A DNA stretch of 64,000 nt from Sphagnum compactum (lineage: Eukaryota > Bryophyta > Sphagnopsida > Sphagnales). Within the stretch, counting starts at the first letter, position 1; the number at the start of each line of letters is the position of its first letter. The DNA lies in the NCBI GenBank assembly GCA_965153455.1, contig OZ234501.1, positions 14,930,855-14,994,854 on the forward strand. Reading direction: 5' to 3'. This document shows, one piece after another, positions 36,877 through 48,248 of this stretch. A program made the translations under genes and the position numbers. The notes beneath the pieces were generated by a model that saw only the letters and a list, made by a program, of their open reading frames with translations, was not told the origin of the DNA and did not search any database.

Positions 36877-37050
36877 GCCCCTGGAGGAAGAATTACATGG
36901 AAGGTGCCCACAGGCTGCAGAGATGGGCTTGTGTTGTCAGCCTCAGATCTGTCAACCTTCTTGCCTGGCCCCAATTCTAACCTGGTCACGCTCCAATTCC
37001 AATTCGCTGGAGTACGTCTTTTTGTTGGGACCAAATGGTTGTTCTCTCAG
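36877..37050 (+). pseudogene. Class III peroxidase exon relic (copy 1)
   Basis: A single 58-codon open exon with a CTGCAG acceptor and a GTAAATA donor encodes GGRITWKVPTGCRDGLVLSA and then SDLSTFLPGPNSN. This matches the mid-region of secreted plant peroxidases, where GGPxWxVPTGRRDG is followed by a proline-containing PGP segment. The usual arginine in PTGRRDG is cysteine here, and the distal-histidine and haem-ligand regions are not found nearby. It is an isolated exon fused into the duplicated segment beside PIN exons. Confidence 0.65.
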
Positions 37051-37957
37051 GTAAATACTATCCACGACTCCCCAATACATCTCAATGCAACAATCTGCAG
37101 CTCGTTGTAATTTGTGATCGTGTCAAGTGAACTCATACACAACTGATGGCGACCAACTGCACAGGTCTACAAGTTCATGTGTTCTCATTTAATTCAAGCT
37201 CATGCATAAAATTCATGGTATTGGTTGTTCATTATTGCAGGTGTGCCCCACAGGATTGGCGTTGCCTGTTGTGGTGCATTTGTGAGCTGTCTCTCCCCAG
37301 ACACTAGTAGACCCAACTCTGAACCCTGCATTTGAGTTGAGTGGGTAGAATATTGCAGAGCTGAGCTTGAATGCAGTCCAGTAAGTAAGTATCTAGTAGC
37401 AGCACAATGTATACTAGTTTGGACAGGCACGTAGTTATCGCTGTCATGCGTGATTCCATGGTTTCCAATTGCAGCAAGATCAAAAAACCTACTTGACAAA
37501 TTTAATGCATAGAGGCTAGTAAAATAGGCTAAGATAGAGGATAGTTTCAGGTCTGTTTTATGTTGTCTATGATAGAAACCAGTGGGATTCCTCTTTGCAC
37601 AGATACGTTTAGCTGGATTCCCCTCCTGGAAATATTTAGCACAATAGGCCTTTGTGGATAAATTTAGATCAATTCCCCTTTGTAGGTGGATTCTCTGTTG
37701 TGTCAAAAATATTATTTGGATTCCCCTGTGTGAAATCTGCCTGCTAGATTCCCCTCTGTGTCTCATCTTTCCCTGTGGCCAAACAAAAGCCCTGCGTTGT
37801 GTATTTTAGATGCAATCTGACCGGGGTTTTCTGACCACTTTGCCTACAGGTAAACCTCCAAAAGGTTCTTGTGATCGTGGTTTGTCAAGGCTGTGCAGCA
37901 AATGGGTTTGTCAAGATTCTTGGGTTTGGTAGAAGGAACTTTGACAACTAGGTCAAG

Positions 37958-39174
37958 ATGTCAGCCTATAATTGGGAAGTACGCTGAGGAGCTCATGGCC
38001 ACGTCTAAGTACCTTGCGACTCCTGAGAAGGGGCTACTAGCAGCGCATGAGAGCACATCCCGGGACAATTGGGAAGCGACTGGCCAGCATCAACGTTGAG
38101 AATGTGGAAGTACACAGGCAAGCGCTTCGGGAGCTTCTATTCACGGCACCCGATGTCGCCCAGTACCTCAGTGGCGTCATTCTGTTTGAAGAAACCCTGT
38201 ACCAGAAGACTCAGGATGGTAAGCCTTTTGTGGAGGTGTTGAAGGAGAAAGGAGTGCTGCCTGGTATCAAAGTGGACAAAAGGCACTGTGGAGATGTATG
38301 GAACAAACGGAGAGACGACGACTCAAGGTCATGACAACCTTGGGCAACGGTGCCAGAAATATTATGATGCTGGTGCTCGGTTTGCTAATTGGAGAGCTGT
38401 GCTGAAGATTGGCATTACTGAGCTTTCAGAGCTTGCTACTCAGCTTAATGCACAAGGTCTTGCTCGCTATGCCATCATCTGCCAGGAGAAGGGGTACTGA
38501 TCAGATCCTCACTTTCTTTCTTTGGTGCTACTTTCCTGTTGCTTTTGTTGTAACACAGTTCCTCTCTCTCTGGGTTTTGAGACAAACTTCCAATTCAATT
38601 CTTTTCTTGTGCCTGCAGGTTGGTGTCAATTGTTGAACCTGAGGTGCTAACCGATGGCGACCACAGCATTGAGATATGTGCAGCAGTTACAGAGTGAGTA
38701 TTGGCTGCATGCTACAAGGCACTCAATGATCAGCATGTGCTACTGGAGAGAAGTCTTGTGAAACCTAACATGGTCACTCCGGGCTCTGAGGCCTCTTGCA
38801 AGGCTTCACCTGAAGAAATTGCAAAGTACACTGTCAGGACTCTGCAGAGGACTGTTCCACCTGCAATTCCTGGGATTGTCTTTCTGTCAGGAGGTCAGAG
38901 TGAAGAGGAAGCCATGCAGAACCTGAATGCCATCAATGCCCTGGATACTGTTAAACCATGGACATTGTCATTCTCCTTCGGCTGTGCATTGCAGGCAACT
39001 GTTCTCAAGACATGATCAGGAAAGAAGGAGAATGTGGATGCTGCACAAAAAGCTCTTCATGTCCGAGCAAAGGCAAACTCCGAGGCCACTTTGGGGAAGT
39101 ATTATGGCACTGGAAATCAGGAAGCAACTGCCACCAGGAAGGAGAGTCTTCATGTCAAAGACTACAACTATTAG
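37958..39174 (+). pseudogene. Cytosolic class I fructose-bisphosphate aldolase pseudogene
   Basis: The locus is homologous over the full length to cytosolic aldolase, which splits fructose-1,6-bisphosphate in glycolysis. It starts at ATG 37,958 (MSAY) and ends with LHVKDYNY and TAG at 39,172-39,174. An intron at 38,494-38,618 (GT/AG) is kept, so it arose by DNA duplication, not retroposition. Lesions: a 1-bp gain soon after the start, a 4-bp TCCC insertion at 38,058-38,061, a 1-bp gain in the A run near 38,278, a CGA-to-TGA stop at 38,695-38,697 and a TGG-to-TGA stop at 39,013-39,015. The active-site block LAADEST reads LAAHEST, and the Schiff-base signature reads [10 protein letters not shown] with its glycine replaced by arginine, though the lysine remains. 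It cannot make a full enzyme. Confidence 0.93.
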
Positions 39175-39696
39175 GGTTTAGGGTTTACTGGGGCTTGAGA
39201 CTCTTCATGAATGTGAACTTTAGACTTTCTTCTCCAAGACTTCTTTTAGTTTGCTGCAACCAAAGTTGTTACATAACTGGAGATTTTGGTTTAGTGAGGA
39301 AATCACCCATGTGCACAAACCACCTGCACACGACCCTAAACTCTAATCCCTGAATATCATTCATACCTTTACTTGTTGTAAGCAAGGTCATCTAGAATGG
39401 GACTTCTAGTACATTTGGGGATGAGGGTTTAGAATTAGATGCAGTTTTGCAATCCCACGTGTTGTTTTGCATCCTGTCACTGACCATGATTTTGCCTGGT
39501 TTTTCACTTTGTGGGATTCCTCTAGCTTTATTGATATGTTTGCTTGCGTATAATATTTTGTCCATCCAGAAGCACCATGTGCTCAGGTTGCAATGTTTCA
39601 TAAAATGTCCATGTATATGTGGTTAAAGGACTTGTCTTCATTACACCTGGGATATGTATAGAAAAGTTTTTAGGGATGCCTTTCATTTTTGCAATA

Positions 39697-39857
39697 CACT
39701 ATGTCAAAAATGTCATTTTATGATTACTCCTGGCGTGACTACAAATGGATAAAGTGACTAAAAATGACAAACGATGGGTCCCAATCAATTACAAATGGCA
39801 TAAACAACTAGTATAGTTGATAAGGACCAATCATATAATGACATTTCTGACATAGTG
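39697..39857. mobile_element. 161-bp non-autonomous CACTA-type element
   Basis: Terminal inverted repeats of about 29 bp begin CACTATGTCAAAAATGTCAT on the left and end with GACATTTCTGACATAGTG on the right. Both borders carry the 3-bp direct repeat ATA (39,694-39,696 and 39,858-39,860). CACTA ends with a 3-bp duplication are diagnostic of the CACTA/En-Spm superfamily. It has no coding capacity. Confidence 0.85.
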
Positions 39858-39860
39858 ATA

Positions 39861-41050
39861 TGAGAACTTGTTATCCATTGCAGCTGTTTAAATAGTAAAT
39901 AATATGATTCTTCCCCTTTAGGAATCAAAATTCACTTCAGACCATTTGGAGAACATACCTCTCTAAAAATTTGACAAATTGGAACTGGTGAAGAATAAAC
40001 CAACTGCTTGACAGTAGGGAAGAATGCAGCCACCTCAATCTTCAAGAGAGGAATTCACCCAAAGGCTGCAAGTTTTTCAAAACCTGCCTCCCACCCATCA
40101 TTTGACAACAGAGGTGAGGATTCTCTCCACCTAAACTGTCTTCTGGGTCTTCAGCACCCTGCCAGAAACAATGAGAGAAGCAGGATGCAAGTTTCAACAG
40201 TATTGTTGATAGAGATCAAGACTGGTAGTCCCATGTGGAAGGATCCCAAACCATCTGGAGAGACTTAAGAATGTTATTTGAGTGATGAAGAATTCCACAC
40301 CTGGCAGATGCTACTTCAACACACCATGATCGTGAATATCTTCTAACTGCAAGTGAGGTGACAATCAAAAGTGTAGAAGAAACCAACATGAAAACAGACC
40401 CCAAAAAGACTGCAATTCAAAGATGTGATTAGTGGCAAAGAGTCAGCTGATCCAGAACTTGTGTGGTCATTGGCATGGCAATACCAGAGGGATCATGTCC
40501 ATGAGAGATTACAGAGAAATACTTTCTGTGACAACAATGCATTTAGAGGCAACACACCACCAAATGACTGTGGTTGCAAACTTGTGAGAGCTGCTGCTCA
40601 TGGAGCATCAGATCCATCACCTTCTATCATGAATAGCACTGATGAGCTGCTGCCATGACTGCTGCAACTCAAGCACCACACTCCCCTTGTACTCCAATAT
40701 CAAAGCTTCAATATGGCTGCTCCCACACTCTCTGTGAAGGTCCAGTAACAGGAACAGTCATATGAGAATGAAAACATGAAGTCTCACGAACTCTGAAGTA
40801 CGTGTCAATAGAAGGCTAAACCACAAACAATGGAACCTTGTAATAGAGGGAAGTTCCTTCATAACATAAGCAAATGCAACTACATTCCCACAAATTAGAA
40901 AGTGCTACATCACTAGAAAGGGTTGATTCAACATATGGCATTGAGACATCACATGTTGCAAACTTACTCAGAACAATGAGAGAAGCAGGACGCAAGTTTC
41001 AACAGTGTTGTTGATAAAAATGCAACAATGTCCAGGGAAGCTCCTGTCTT
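39861..41050. other. Flank of the minus-strand AP2-like relic
   Basis: The block ACAATGAGAGAAGCAGGA plus CAAGTTTCAACAGT occurs at 40,167-40,210 and again at 40,975-41,015, a local duplication. No exon was identified. It may include former 3' untranslated sequence of the AP2-like relic. Confidence 0.35.
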
Positions 41051-41061
41051 TCAAAACAGTT

Positions 41062-42420
41062 TCAACTACATCCACTGCATCTAACTCTGTGACTTGGAAA
41101 AGCATCAACCCCACAAAACAAGAAAAAATGCATCAAATTGAAAATTAGTAACTTTAGTGACAAAAACGAAAACAGCAAGTGCTCAATTCCATCAGGGAAG
41201 TAGTCTCCTCCTATTTCCTCAACTCCATCACCAAAATCCAGAAATGCCCGCAAGCAGTTTTTGTTTCTTTAAACAATTGCACATACTTACACTGGCAAGA
41301 GAGAGTATCAAGCCTAAACAGCATAGTGGCTAGGACTAATGGGCATGACAGGCACAACCTAAGGGGCTAGGTCATGCAAGATGTTACCCATAAGAGCTAA
41401 ACCCGGCTAGAACAGGGATCCATGGGCAAACCTGCCATCCAATGGCAGGAAGCTTGGGGGAAGAACAGGCAACCACATTGTCCTGATACAACAGCAAGAA
41501 AGTGTGCAGCTCCAGAGGAGACTTTAGCACCTAGGGGTGATTCTGGAACTCAATCAAGCTTGATCAGCAGACTTGTCATCATTTTTCTTATACAAAGAGT
41601 CATTGGCTTGCATATGACATCAGGACCACAACAGGCTACTTGCCTACTGAAACGATAGCCATATATATGTGTATGTGTAAGCTGAATGTGTTTCAATATA
41701 ACACAGATTGCTTTGAACAGCATTCCACAGAGTTAGCTTCCTTTCTGTATCTGATTTTGTTGCTGCAGCTTCAACTTCTCTACCAGCCACCATATGACAT
41801 GCTCCACATGTTCTCCTCACTTCCTTGGCCACTTGTATTGAAGGGGGCATCAAAATCCGAAATAGATTCAATATGCCCATCCTTGCCAACCCCAAAGCTA
41901 GGCACCCAGCCATTAACTGCAACCACTTCGTTGCCAGAAATTGTCTTTGCAGGTATGTTGCAATGCTGGTTGGACAGCTTCAGCTCATGGTACTGTTTGA
42001 CTATGTCAAGATCACCCATAGCCAAGCAATCATCCCTAGACAAGTCTGTCGATGCATTTTCTGGCATCTTAGCTCCCTGGTTGCCAAATGGTGCCTCACG
42101 TGTGTTACCTGCTGGCACTGCAGGTATGCTCTGTCCTGTGGAAGTCTGTTGGCTTTGCCCTTCAGTTTGGCTTGATGAAGCACCCTTGTTGTCACCAGAG
42201 ACCCTGCTCACAGGGGAATTTTCCTCTGCAATCATGACGAAAAGATCTGAAGTTGATACTGAGGTGTGGTTGGGTTGTAAACACCTCCAGGGAGGAGCTA
42301 TAGGTGAAATATGCATATACCAGCTGCTGATTCATGTGACTTGTGCAGATCACAGGCTATGTAAAGCACATACTGAGGTTTTGTCATGAGTCCAGTAGTA
42401 ACAGAAATACTCAGCCATGG
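41062..42420 (-). pseudogene. AP2/ERF-like locus, degraded minus-strand copy
   Basis: This region is homologous to the plus-strand locus at 51,252-52,475, read on the minus strand. Shared protein blocks are GASSSQTEGQSQQTS, SIPAVPAGNT, REVEAAATKSDTER and, in the last part (41,062-41,253), FLDFGDGVEEIGGDYF. Where the partner has its AP2-like domain, only remnants such as IACDLHK and LEVFTTQPHLSINF remain, in broken frames. A long minus-strand frame at 41,780-42,316 covers the serine/glutamine-rich middle. The long plus-strand frame across the same region is a shadow. I judge this copy inactive, though missed introns could account for part of the frame changes. Confidence 0.5.
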
Positions 42421-43444
42421 TGTTGGCTAGATCAACAAAACCTAAAGGAGAAGGAGATGACTAGCCTGGAAAACAAGATGAAAGAGGAACACAAAGAAAA
42501 TGAAAATGAAAAAAACAAAACAAGGAAAGAGGAAAAGAGAACTACAATAGCATAATCCTTTTGACAGCAAAATGGATTTTGAAAAGCTCCTCACTCAGGA
42601 TTAAGAAAGCCCGAGTGAAATAAACAGTTCCTCTGGTTCCAGAGGTGGAAACGCAAACAGATTTCTTTCTTTGTTTTCAGTTAAATACCAACTCTGAAGA
42701 GCAACCTTTTCCCTTCAGAAGACTGATTTAGCTTGTAAAAAAGAACTCTTTCAAGCTACAGGAGCCTTAGAAGCCATAACACTGTGCATTGAGCTCTCTA
42801 AATTTGGCAGAACCTGAAACAGTGGAATCCAAAGAGGCTTATGGATCACATTAATACCAGCATATCCTTGCATGAGAAAAACCATAAAAACTTTCAATCT
42901 CCAACATTTCATAATCTATCAGAAAATAAAGCCAAGACAAATCTGAAGATTATGCTACCTTGCAGCTATGGAGAGACTCCATACACCTTATCTCATCCCC
43001 TTTCTTTTAAACCAAAAATAATTTGAAGATAATAAGGGCTGACCTGTGAATCAACAAAGACCTGAAGGAATCTGACTCAAATATCCCACTCAACTTTGAT
43101 TCTAGCCTTCATCCAACTTGATAGTTTGATCTTTGAATGAAGAGTTGGAAAATCAAAGAACAGCAACAAAAAGGGGGAGAGAAAGAGTAAATTTTTAGCA
43201 TTAGCCCTAAGAGAAATCCAAGAAATTGATAATTTCAACAATTCCTGAGGAGTCTTTAAGAACCAACTATACTCGGACATCAGCTTTCCTGGAACTTGGC
43301 AACCCAATGATGATTGACCACTAGAAGGGACTGCTTTATAGTTCAGAGGTTGGCCAATTAGAAGTTTGTGTGAAAGAAGTAGGAATACTTCAATTGCTCA
43401 TGAGGTTTCATTAATGGAACTTCCAAGCCTGACAAAGAAAAGGA

Positions 43445-43836
43445 GAACAGGGGCCACACTTTGCTTTATTAGCAACAAAGTAAGAATGATTCAAAACTTT
43501 AGATCAGTCTGACAGACTTCAGTTCATTTAGATGTCTTTGAGGGAAGTTAGCCTCATTGAAACTGGAGCAATATAATGCTGCTGCTTCAAGTCCTTGCAG
43601 ATAAGCACAAAGATATTACTTGTGCATATTTGCAGAGAAAGAACAGGGGCCACACTTTGCTAAATTAGGAACAAAGTAAGAATGATTCAAAACTTTAGAT
43701 CTGTCTGACAGACTTCAGTTCGTTTAGATGCCTTCAAGGGAAATTAGCCTCATTGAAACTGGAGCAATATAATGCTGCTGCTTCAAGTTCTTGCAGATAA
43801 GCACAAAGATATTACTTGTGCATATTTGTAGAGAAA
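43445..43836. repeat. 196-bp tandem duplication
   Basis: Two nearly identical 196-bp copies start at GAACAGGGGCCACACTTTGC (43,445 and 43,641). They lie between the AP2-like relic and its probable 5' end, so within an intron if that locus was once transcribed. Confidence 0.9.
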
Positions 43837-44399
43837 CTCCTAAACAGTACAAACAGTACAGGCCTGAATGCATCACCATAGCATGACTTCTGAAACCATT
43901 CAATAAACTAATTTATCCGTTCATTGCACATAAAGACTGTAATCATAAACAAACAACCCTATTCAAGGATGTTCAACAGAAGTAAGACTAGAAGCAATAA
44001 CAACAAAAGTCATGCACAAATGTAAGAGGTTTCCAATATTGTGGAAGGCAGACATTCCAGCTCTACAAGATGTTGTAGTTTCTGCTGCTAGGAGCCTAAG
44101 TTGTGATTCCCAGTCAAGGGCAATCTTGAACTTGCTCAACTTATGCATAGGGTAAGGCACCCCTCTCAGGGGATTATGCTGTGGGACCCAAGGGCAGAGC
44201 CCAAGGTCCAAAGCATCATCCCCTGATAGAGGTGCCTTACCTGGCATAACAACTGACGATGCCCTGTTTGAAAAGTGCAGAATAGAAAAACAATCCTTGC
44301 TTCTATGGAAGACCCTCCCACCCTAAGGCTCTCACATACCAACTCTAAAACACCTTGTTACTGAAAATAGCCCACCCTTCAACTACACTGGGATAGTTC

Positions 44400-44950
44400 T
44401 TACAACAGCAAACAAACAGAAGAATCTTCAGCAGAAACATAAGCATTTATGCAAAGCATAGGAATTCTTTGCAAGAAGGAATTCTCCTTAAAAATAGCTC
44501 CAGGACACAAGGAAGGAATGGGGGATGGAAAATCTATAGCAATAGGAAGCTTAAAGAGATGAGAACACACAAAACCTGTGAGCCCCTTTCCTATGGACAC
44601 CTGCTCCACGGCCGTCATCTTCTCTTTCCCCTTCATCCGCAACCTGTTATCGGTGCCATTCTCGCAGTTCGTCTTTGACGATGCCTTGATGACTCCTCCG
44701 TCCGTCTTCTCCTCCTGCTTCCGTTTTCGTTGGAGACTCGGTCTTGTCGTCGACAATGATGCGAAGCTCTTCCATGGTATCCTCGGGACAAGACAGAGAG
44801 CCGCAAAGACCCGCGGAGCACTTGTCGCCAAGCAAGTGCGACCGGATGTGCATGGCACTTCAGTAGAACTCCGGCAGGGCAGTGTGCACACTTGAAGTAG
44901 TGCTTCCGTTCTCTTCTCGGGCTTCTTCAGAACCATGTCGCCGCCTTCTT
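44400..44950 (-). other. GC-richer probable 5' end of the minus AP2-like locus
   Basis: Frames on the minus strand are open for long stretches (178 codons from 44,936; another from 44,853 containing MEELRIIVDDKTESPTKTEA). The composition is richer in CpG than the surroundings, as at plant promoters and first exons. I cannot tell which frame, if any, is translated; no family is recognised. A GT donor is possible after the CTCACAG at about 44,580. Confidence 0.3.
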
Positions 44951-45409
44951 CACAACGTGAGCGGCGACCGTGCAGCAGCTACCTCACCAGCCACAACAGG
45001 ATGGTGAGCTGCTGCTCGCTGGTTCACTCTGGGCCCACGAACCCCTCACGCAATCTCCCCACCCCCGCCCCTGAGTATAGGACTCAATAACCCCGTCATA
45101 CACCTCATTCCTGTTGTTTATTGTTTTTTCTGACAAAAGGTCATATTTTTTTGACAAAATGCAGTTGCTTATGCTTTGATGTTATCAGCCAACATTTGAT
45201 GGAATAGAGCCTTTCGTTCAATGGCTTCTTTTCATCGCGACTTCATTCTTGTTTTTGCTCTTGTGTAGCTGATGTAGTCCATTCAACAACTAATGGTTTG
45301 TTTATGTGTGATCCAAGTTTCGTTGACTTCTGGTCAGGAGCTGGTGTTCAAGTTGCACCTTGTTCATCTTTGTCTCTTCTAGAAGTTGTCAACTAGGTCT
45401 TTTGACCAT

Positions 45410-46345
45410 GTACATATCTGATCAACTAGCCTAGTGTCTTTGCAAATAGATCTTCTGTTTGTCTCATGTGTTTGTGTACCTGATCAACCTACCCCCAGTT
45501 CGTTGCATTCTCCTCCTCTGATCGTTGCTTTCGCACGTTCCTAGTCAAGTCGACCCCCATTTTGAATTTTTCTTTTGGTATTCTTATAGTCATTATGTGT
45601 TCTGGTACCTGATCAACCCCCCCATTCGAGTTATTGTGTATCCACTTCTAGTCCATTTCCGGTGATCCTTGTGTTTGGTTTGTATCACCCCCCCCCCCCC
45701 CCCCCCCCCCCCTAGTTTGATTTTTTCTTTCAGTCCTCTTCTAATCTTGCACCTGATCAACCTGCCTTGCCCCAGTTTGAATTCTTTTGTTGCTTCTTGT
45801 GTATCCTCTTATGGTCCTTTTCTAATCATCTTGTGTTCAAGTACCTTATTAACCCCCCTCATTCAAGATTTTTTTTATGATTCTTCTGTGTTTTCTTCGA
45901 GTCCTCTTTTGGTCACCTTGTGTTCTCGTACCTAATCACCACCCCCTACCACCCATTCGAATTCTTCTCTTGACGATTCTTGTGTATCCTCTTCTGGTCA
46001 TCTTGTGTTCATGTACATGATCAAACCCCCCCTCCCTCATTCAAGTTTTTTTTATGATACTTGTGTGTCCTCTCCTGGTCCCCTTTTGGTTATCTTGTGT
46101 TAGTGTACCTGATCAACCCCACCTCATTCAAATTCTTCTTTCGATGATTCTTGTGTATTTTCTTCTAGTCCTCTTATGGTGATCCTTGTGTTCATGTTCC
46201 TTGTCAAGCCACCCCGTAGTTCGATTTTTTCTGGTCCTCTTCTGATCGCGTACTTGATCAACCCTCCCAATTCAAATTCTTTTATTGGTTCTTTCGTATC
46301 CACCTCTGGTCCTCTTATCATGATCCTTGTACAGTTCTGCAAAGT
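45410..46345. repeat. Degenerate C/T-rich minisatellite with a 25-C run
   Basis: Units with TACCTGATCAACC, then CATTCAAATTCTT, then CTTGTGTATCCTCTTCTGGT recur at about 45,420, 45,476, 45,605, 45,753, 45,841, 45,929, 46,014, 46,107 and 46,250. Spacing is about 55-150 bp. A run of 25 C lies at 45,688-45,712. No coding signal. Confidence 0.7.
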
Positions 46346-46741
46346 CAACGAGACAGTCCTGTTATATAACTGATTCCGACAAAGGTAACTGCAGATCTTT
46401 AAAAATCTAAGTTCTGGTCAAAATTCCATTTCGGGAAACTGTCGGCTCTTTGCCGACTTCTTGAGAACCGCCGGTTTTATGAGGATTTTTTTTTTTTTTT
46501 ACAAAGTCAGAAACATAGGAGGTTATTTGATTTTTAAAAAGAAAACCGAAACTAGAGGTTATTACTAAAATCCAAATAACTGTCAATGGGTAGTAGTTAC
46601 ATAGAAATTTACTTTGGGAGTCAGAGAATTCTGGTGTCAGTTGGAAGCAAGAAGAGAACCCCCACTCCAAAACTTGGATTAGTGTGAGAATACTTTAGGG
46701 AACAGTTGGGAACAACTGAGATCACATGGATTCAAGGCCTG

Positions 46742-47331
46742 CAGTGAACCAGCACCCATCCAGCGCACCATGAAGGATGGATGGATGGTAAATGATCAGG
46801 AAACAATTTTCTGTTGGGTTCCGGTTCTTTAGTGTTCCATGGTGTTTAGCTCAGTTGCTTGTTTTTTAAGATTTGGATTCAGAATGTGGGAGATATTGAT
46901 TTTGAAGTGATTTCTGTTTGGTGAAATTTGTTTGAATTTTCAACCACAGAAATCACTTCAAAATCAATATCTCTCACATTCTGAATCCAAATCTTACCAA
47001 ATAAATTCCATTAAATCCTGCTCATCAAGATCTTTCCAGCAACAACAAAGGCACATTCCAATTCCTCCAAAATATTCAGCTACAATTTAATCTAATTTTT
47101 AGTGAAGAAATGATTCAATATTCTACCTTCCTTATAGATAGATAAGCTATAAACCACCTACTCACCTAGTAGTTACCTGTTTTCTTACCTATTTACCTAT
47201 ATATATGAGACCTATTTCTTACAGAATTGGTTACCAAGGTGCAACCAAATTTTAACTCAGTTGAGGTTCATCCACAACTGAGTAAGATGAGGCATCCAGT
47301 GGATGGTGAACTGGTCAGTGCTGGTTCACTG
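46742..47331. mobile_element. TIR element of 590 bp with CAGTGAACCAGCAC ends
   Basis: The left end CAGTGAACCAGCAC and right end GTGCTGGTTCACTG are perfect 14-bp inverted repeats. The subterminal parts match 12,125-12,485 and pieces of 14,421-15,090. The flanks show no clear target-site duplication. The interior holds the long hairpin at 46,867-46,996. hAT-like termini are possible; family not settled. Confidence 0.55.
46867..46996. repeat. 130-nt hairpin with 51-bp arms
   Basis: The arms 46,867-46,917 and 46,946-46,996 are reverse complements over 51 bp with one mismatch (a G:U pair if transcribed in plus sense). The 28-nt loop can pair partly as well. The size and near-perfection suit either a fold-back insertion or a precursor of 21-24-nt small RNAs. 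No target has been identified. Confidence 0.9.
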
Positions 47332-47497
47332 TGACTCTTGCGGGTATTTATCAAAAAATGTCTTTAAAACTTTAGAAAATTCATCCTCAAGTCCTCACTG
47401 AATTTTTATTTCTTCTTCTGAGAGCATGCCACGTGGCCGTGCCAACTTGCACGGTAGAGAACTCGGGCCCTTCAAAAACTATATATATCTTATATCT

Positions 47498-48248
47498 TCT
47501 TATATATAAAGTACCTTGTCCGTCCGTGCGTCTGTGACCACTGGACGCAGAGAAAAGTGACGGGAAAAAGAAAAGTGACGGTGGACGCAGAGAAAAGTGA
47601 CGGGAAAAAGATAAGACGACCGTAGGATGGAGAGCTTTCGGTGTCCTATATCCGTGCGTGCGTCTGTCGAGGTGCCAATTTGAGGGGCCAATTTCGAAGT
47701 ACCAATTCGAGGAGACAAAAACCTAGATCCCGTCTGTCCGTCCGTCTGTCGAGGTCCTGACAGTGGAGGTCTTGAAACCCAGTGTCCGTTTATCAGGTTC
47801 TTATATATAAAGTGCGTTGTCTGTCTGTCCGTCGAGGTCCTGAAAGTCGAGGTCCTGTCCGTCCGTCGAGGTCGTGAAACCCGGCAGTTCTGTGCACGAA
47901 AACCCGGCAGTTCCGTCCAATGAGCTCAGAGTTCTGGATGGGTGGTTATGAGGATGAGATATCATGTATTTGTAGTTCCGTCCAATTAGGAGGAATGATT
48001 TGTGGATGAAATATTAAAGATTTTGTAGTTTTGTCCAATTAGGAGTTCTGGATGGATAGATTATGTGGATGAATATTTATGTATTCGTAAGTTCCGTCTA
48101 ATGATAAGTTTTGCATGGTGATTTATTTGGATGAAATATTATGTATTTATATAATTCTATCCACTGAGGGGTTCTGAATGGATGATTATGTGGATGATTA
48201 TCATTTCCCAGTGCCGTGTCGTGCCTTGCAGGCACGGGAGCCCACTAG
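47498..48248 (+). mobile_element. Non-autonomous Helitron 1
   Basis: The 3' end shows the Helitron signature: the hairpin CGTGCCTTGCAGGCACG (48,220-48,236), an 8-nt spacer, then CTAG at 48,245-48,248 followed by T. Candidate 5' ends are TCTTATATATAAAGTACC at 47,498 and TCTTATATATAAAGTGCG at 47,799, so two elements may be nested here. The interior has CCGTCCGTGCGTCTG and CGAGGTCCTGAAACC repeats and AGTTCCGTCCAATTAGGAG units. There is no Rep/helicase gene. Confidence 0.72.

Larger units (their letters stand above)
33588..37700. repeat. Segmental duplication, copy 1
   Basis: This is collinear with 52,748-58,735, including non-coding parts. The left border is near AAGGCAAAAGAA, and the last shared anchor is AAATTTAGATCAATTCCC. 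It carries a Gypsy integrase relic, PIN exons and a peroxidase exon. Relative to copy 2 it lacks about 1.9 kb at position 34,168. Confidence 0.9.

Noticed and set aside
36698-37054. 118-codon open frame overlapping the peroxidase exon
   Set aside because: The other frame, with GGRITWKVPTG and correct splice borders, is the one matching a known family, so this frame is a shadow.
39172-39190. Two TTTAGGG units just after the aldolase stop (also near 31,715)
   Set aside because: Two units of the plant telomere repeat are too few to claim an interstitial telomere tract; they are common by chance in plant DNA.
41640-42389. 249-codon open frame on the plus strand, the longest in the window
   Set aside because: It lies opposite the AP2-like relic, whose minus-strand frames are the ones with homology to 51,252-52,475. 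The plus frame has no matching counterpart and is a shadow.
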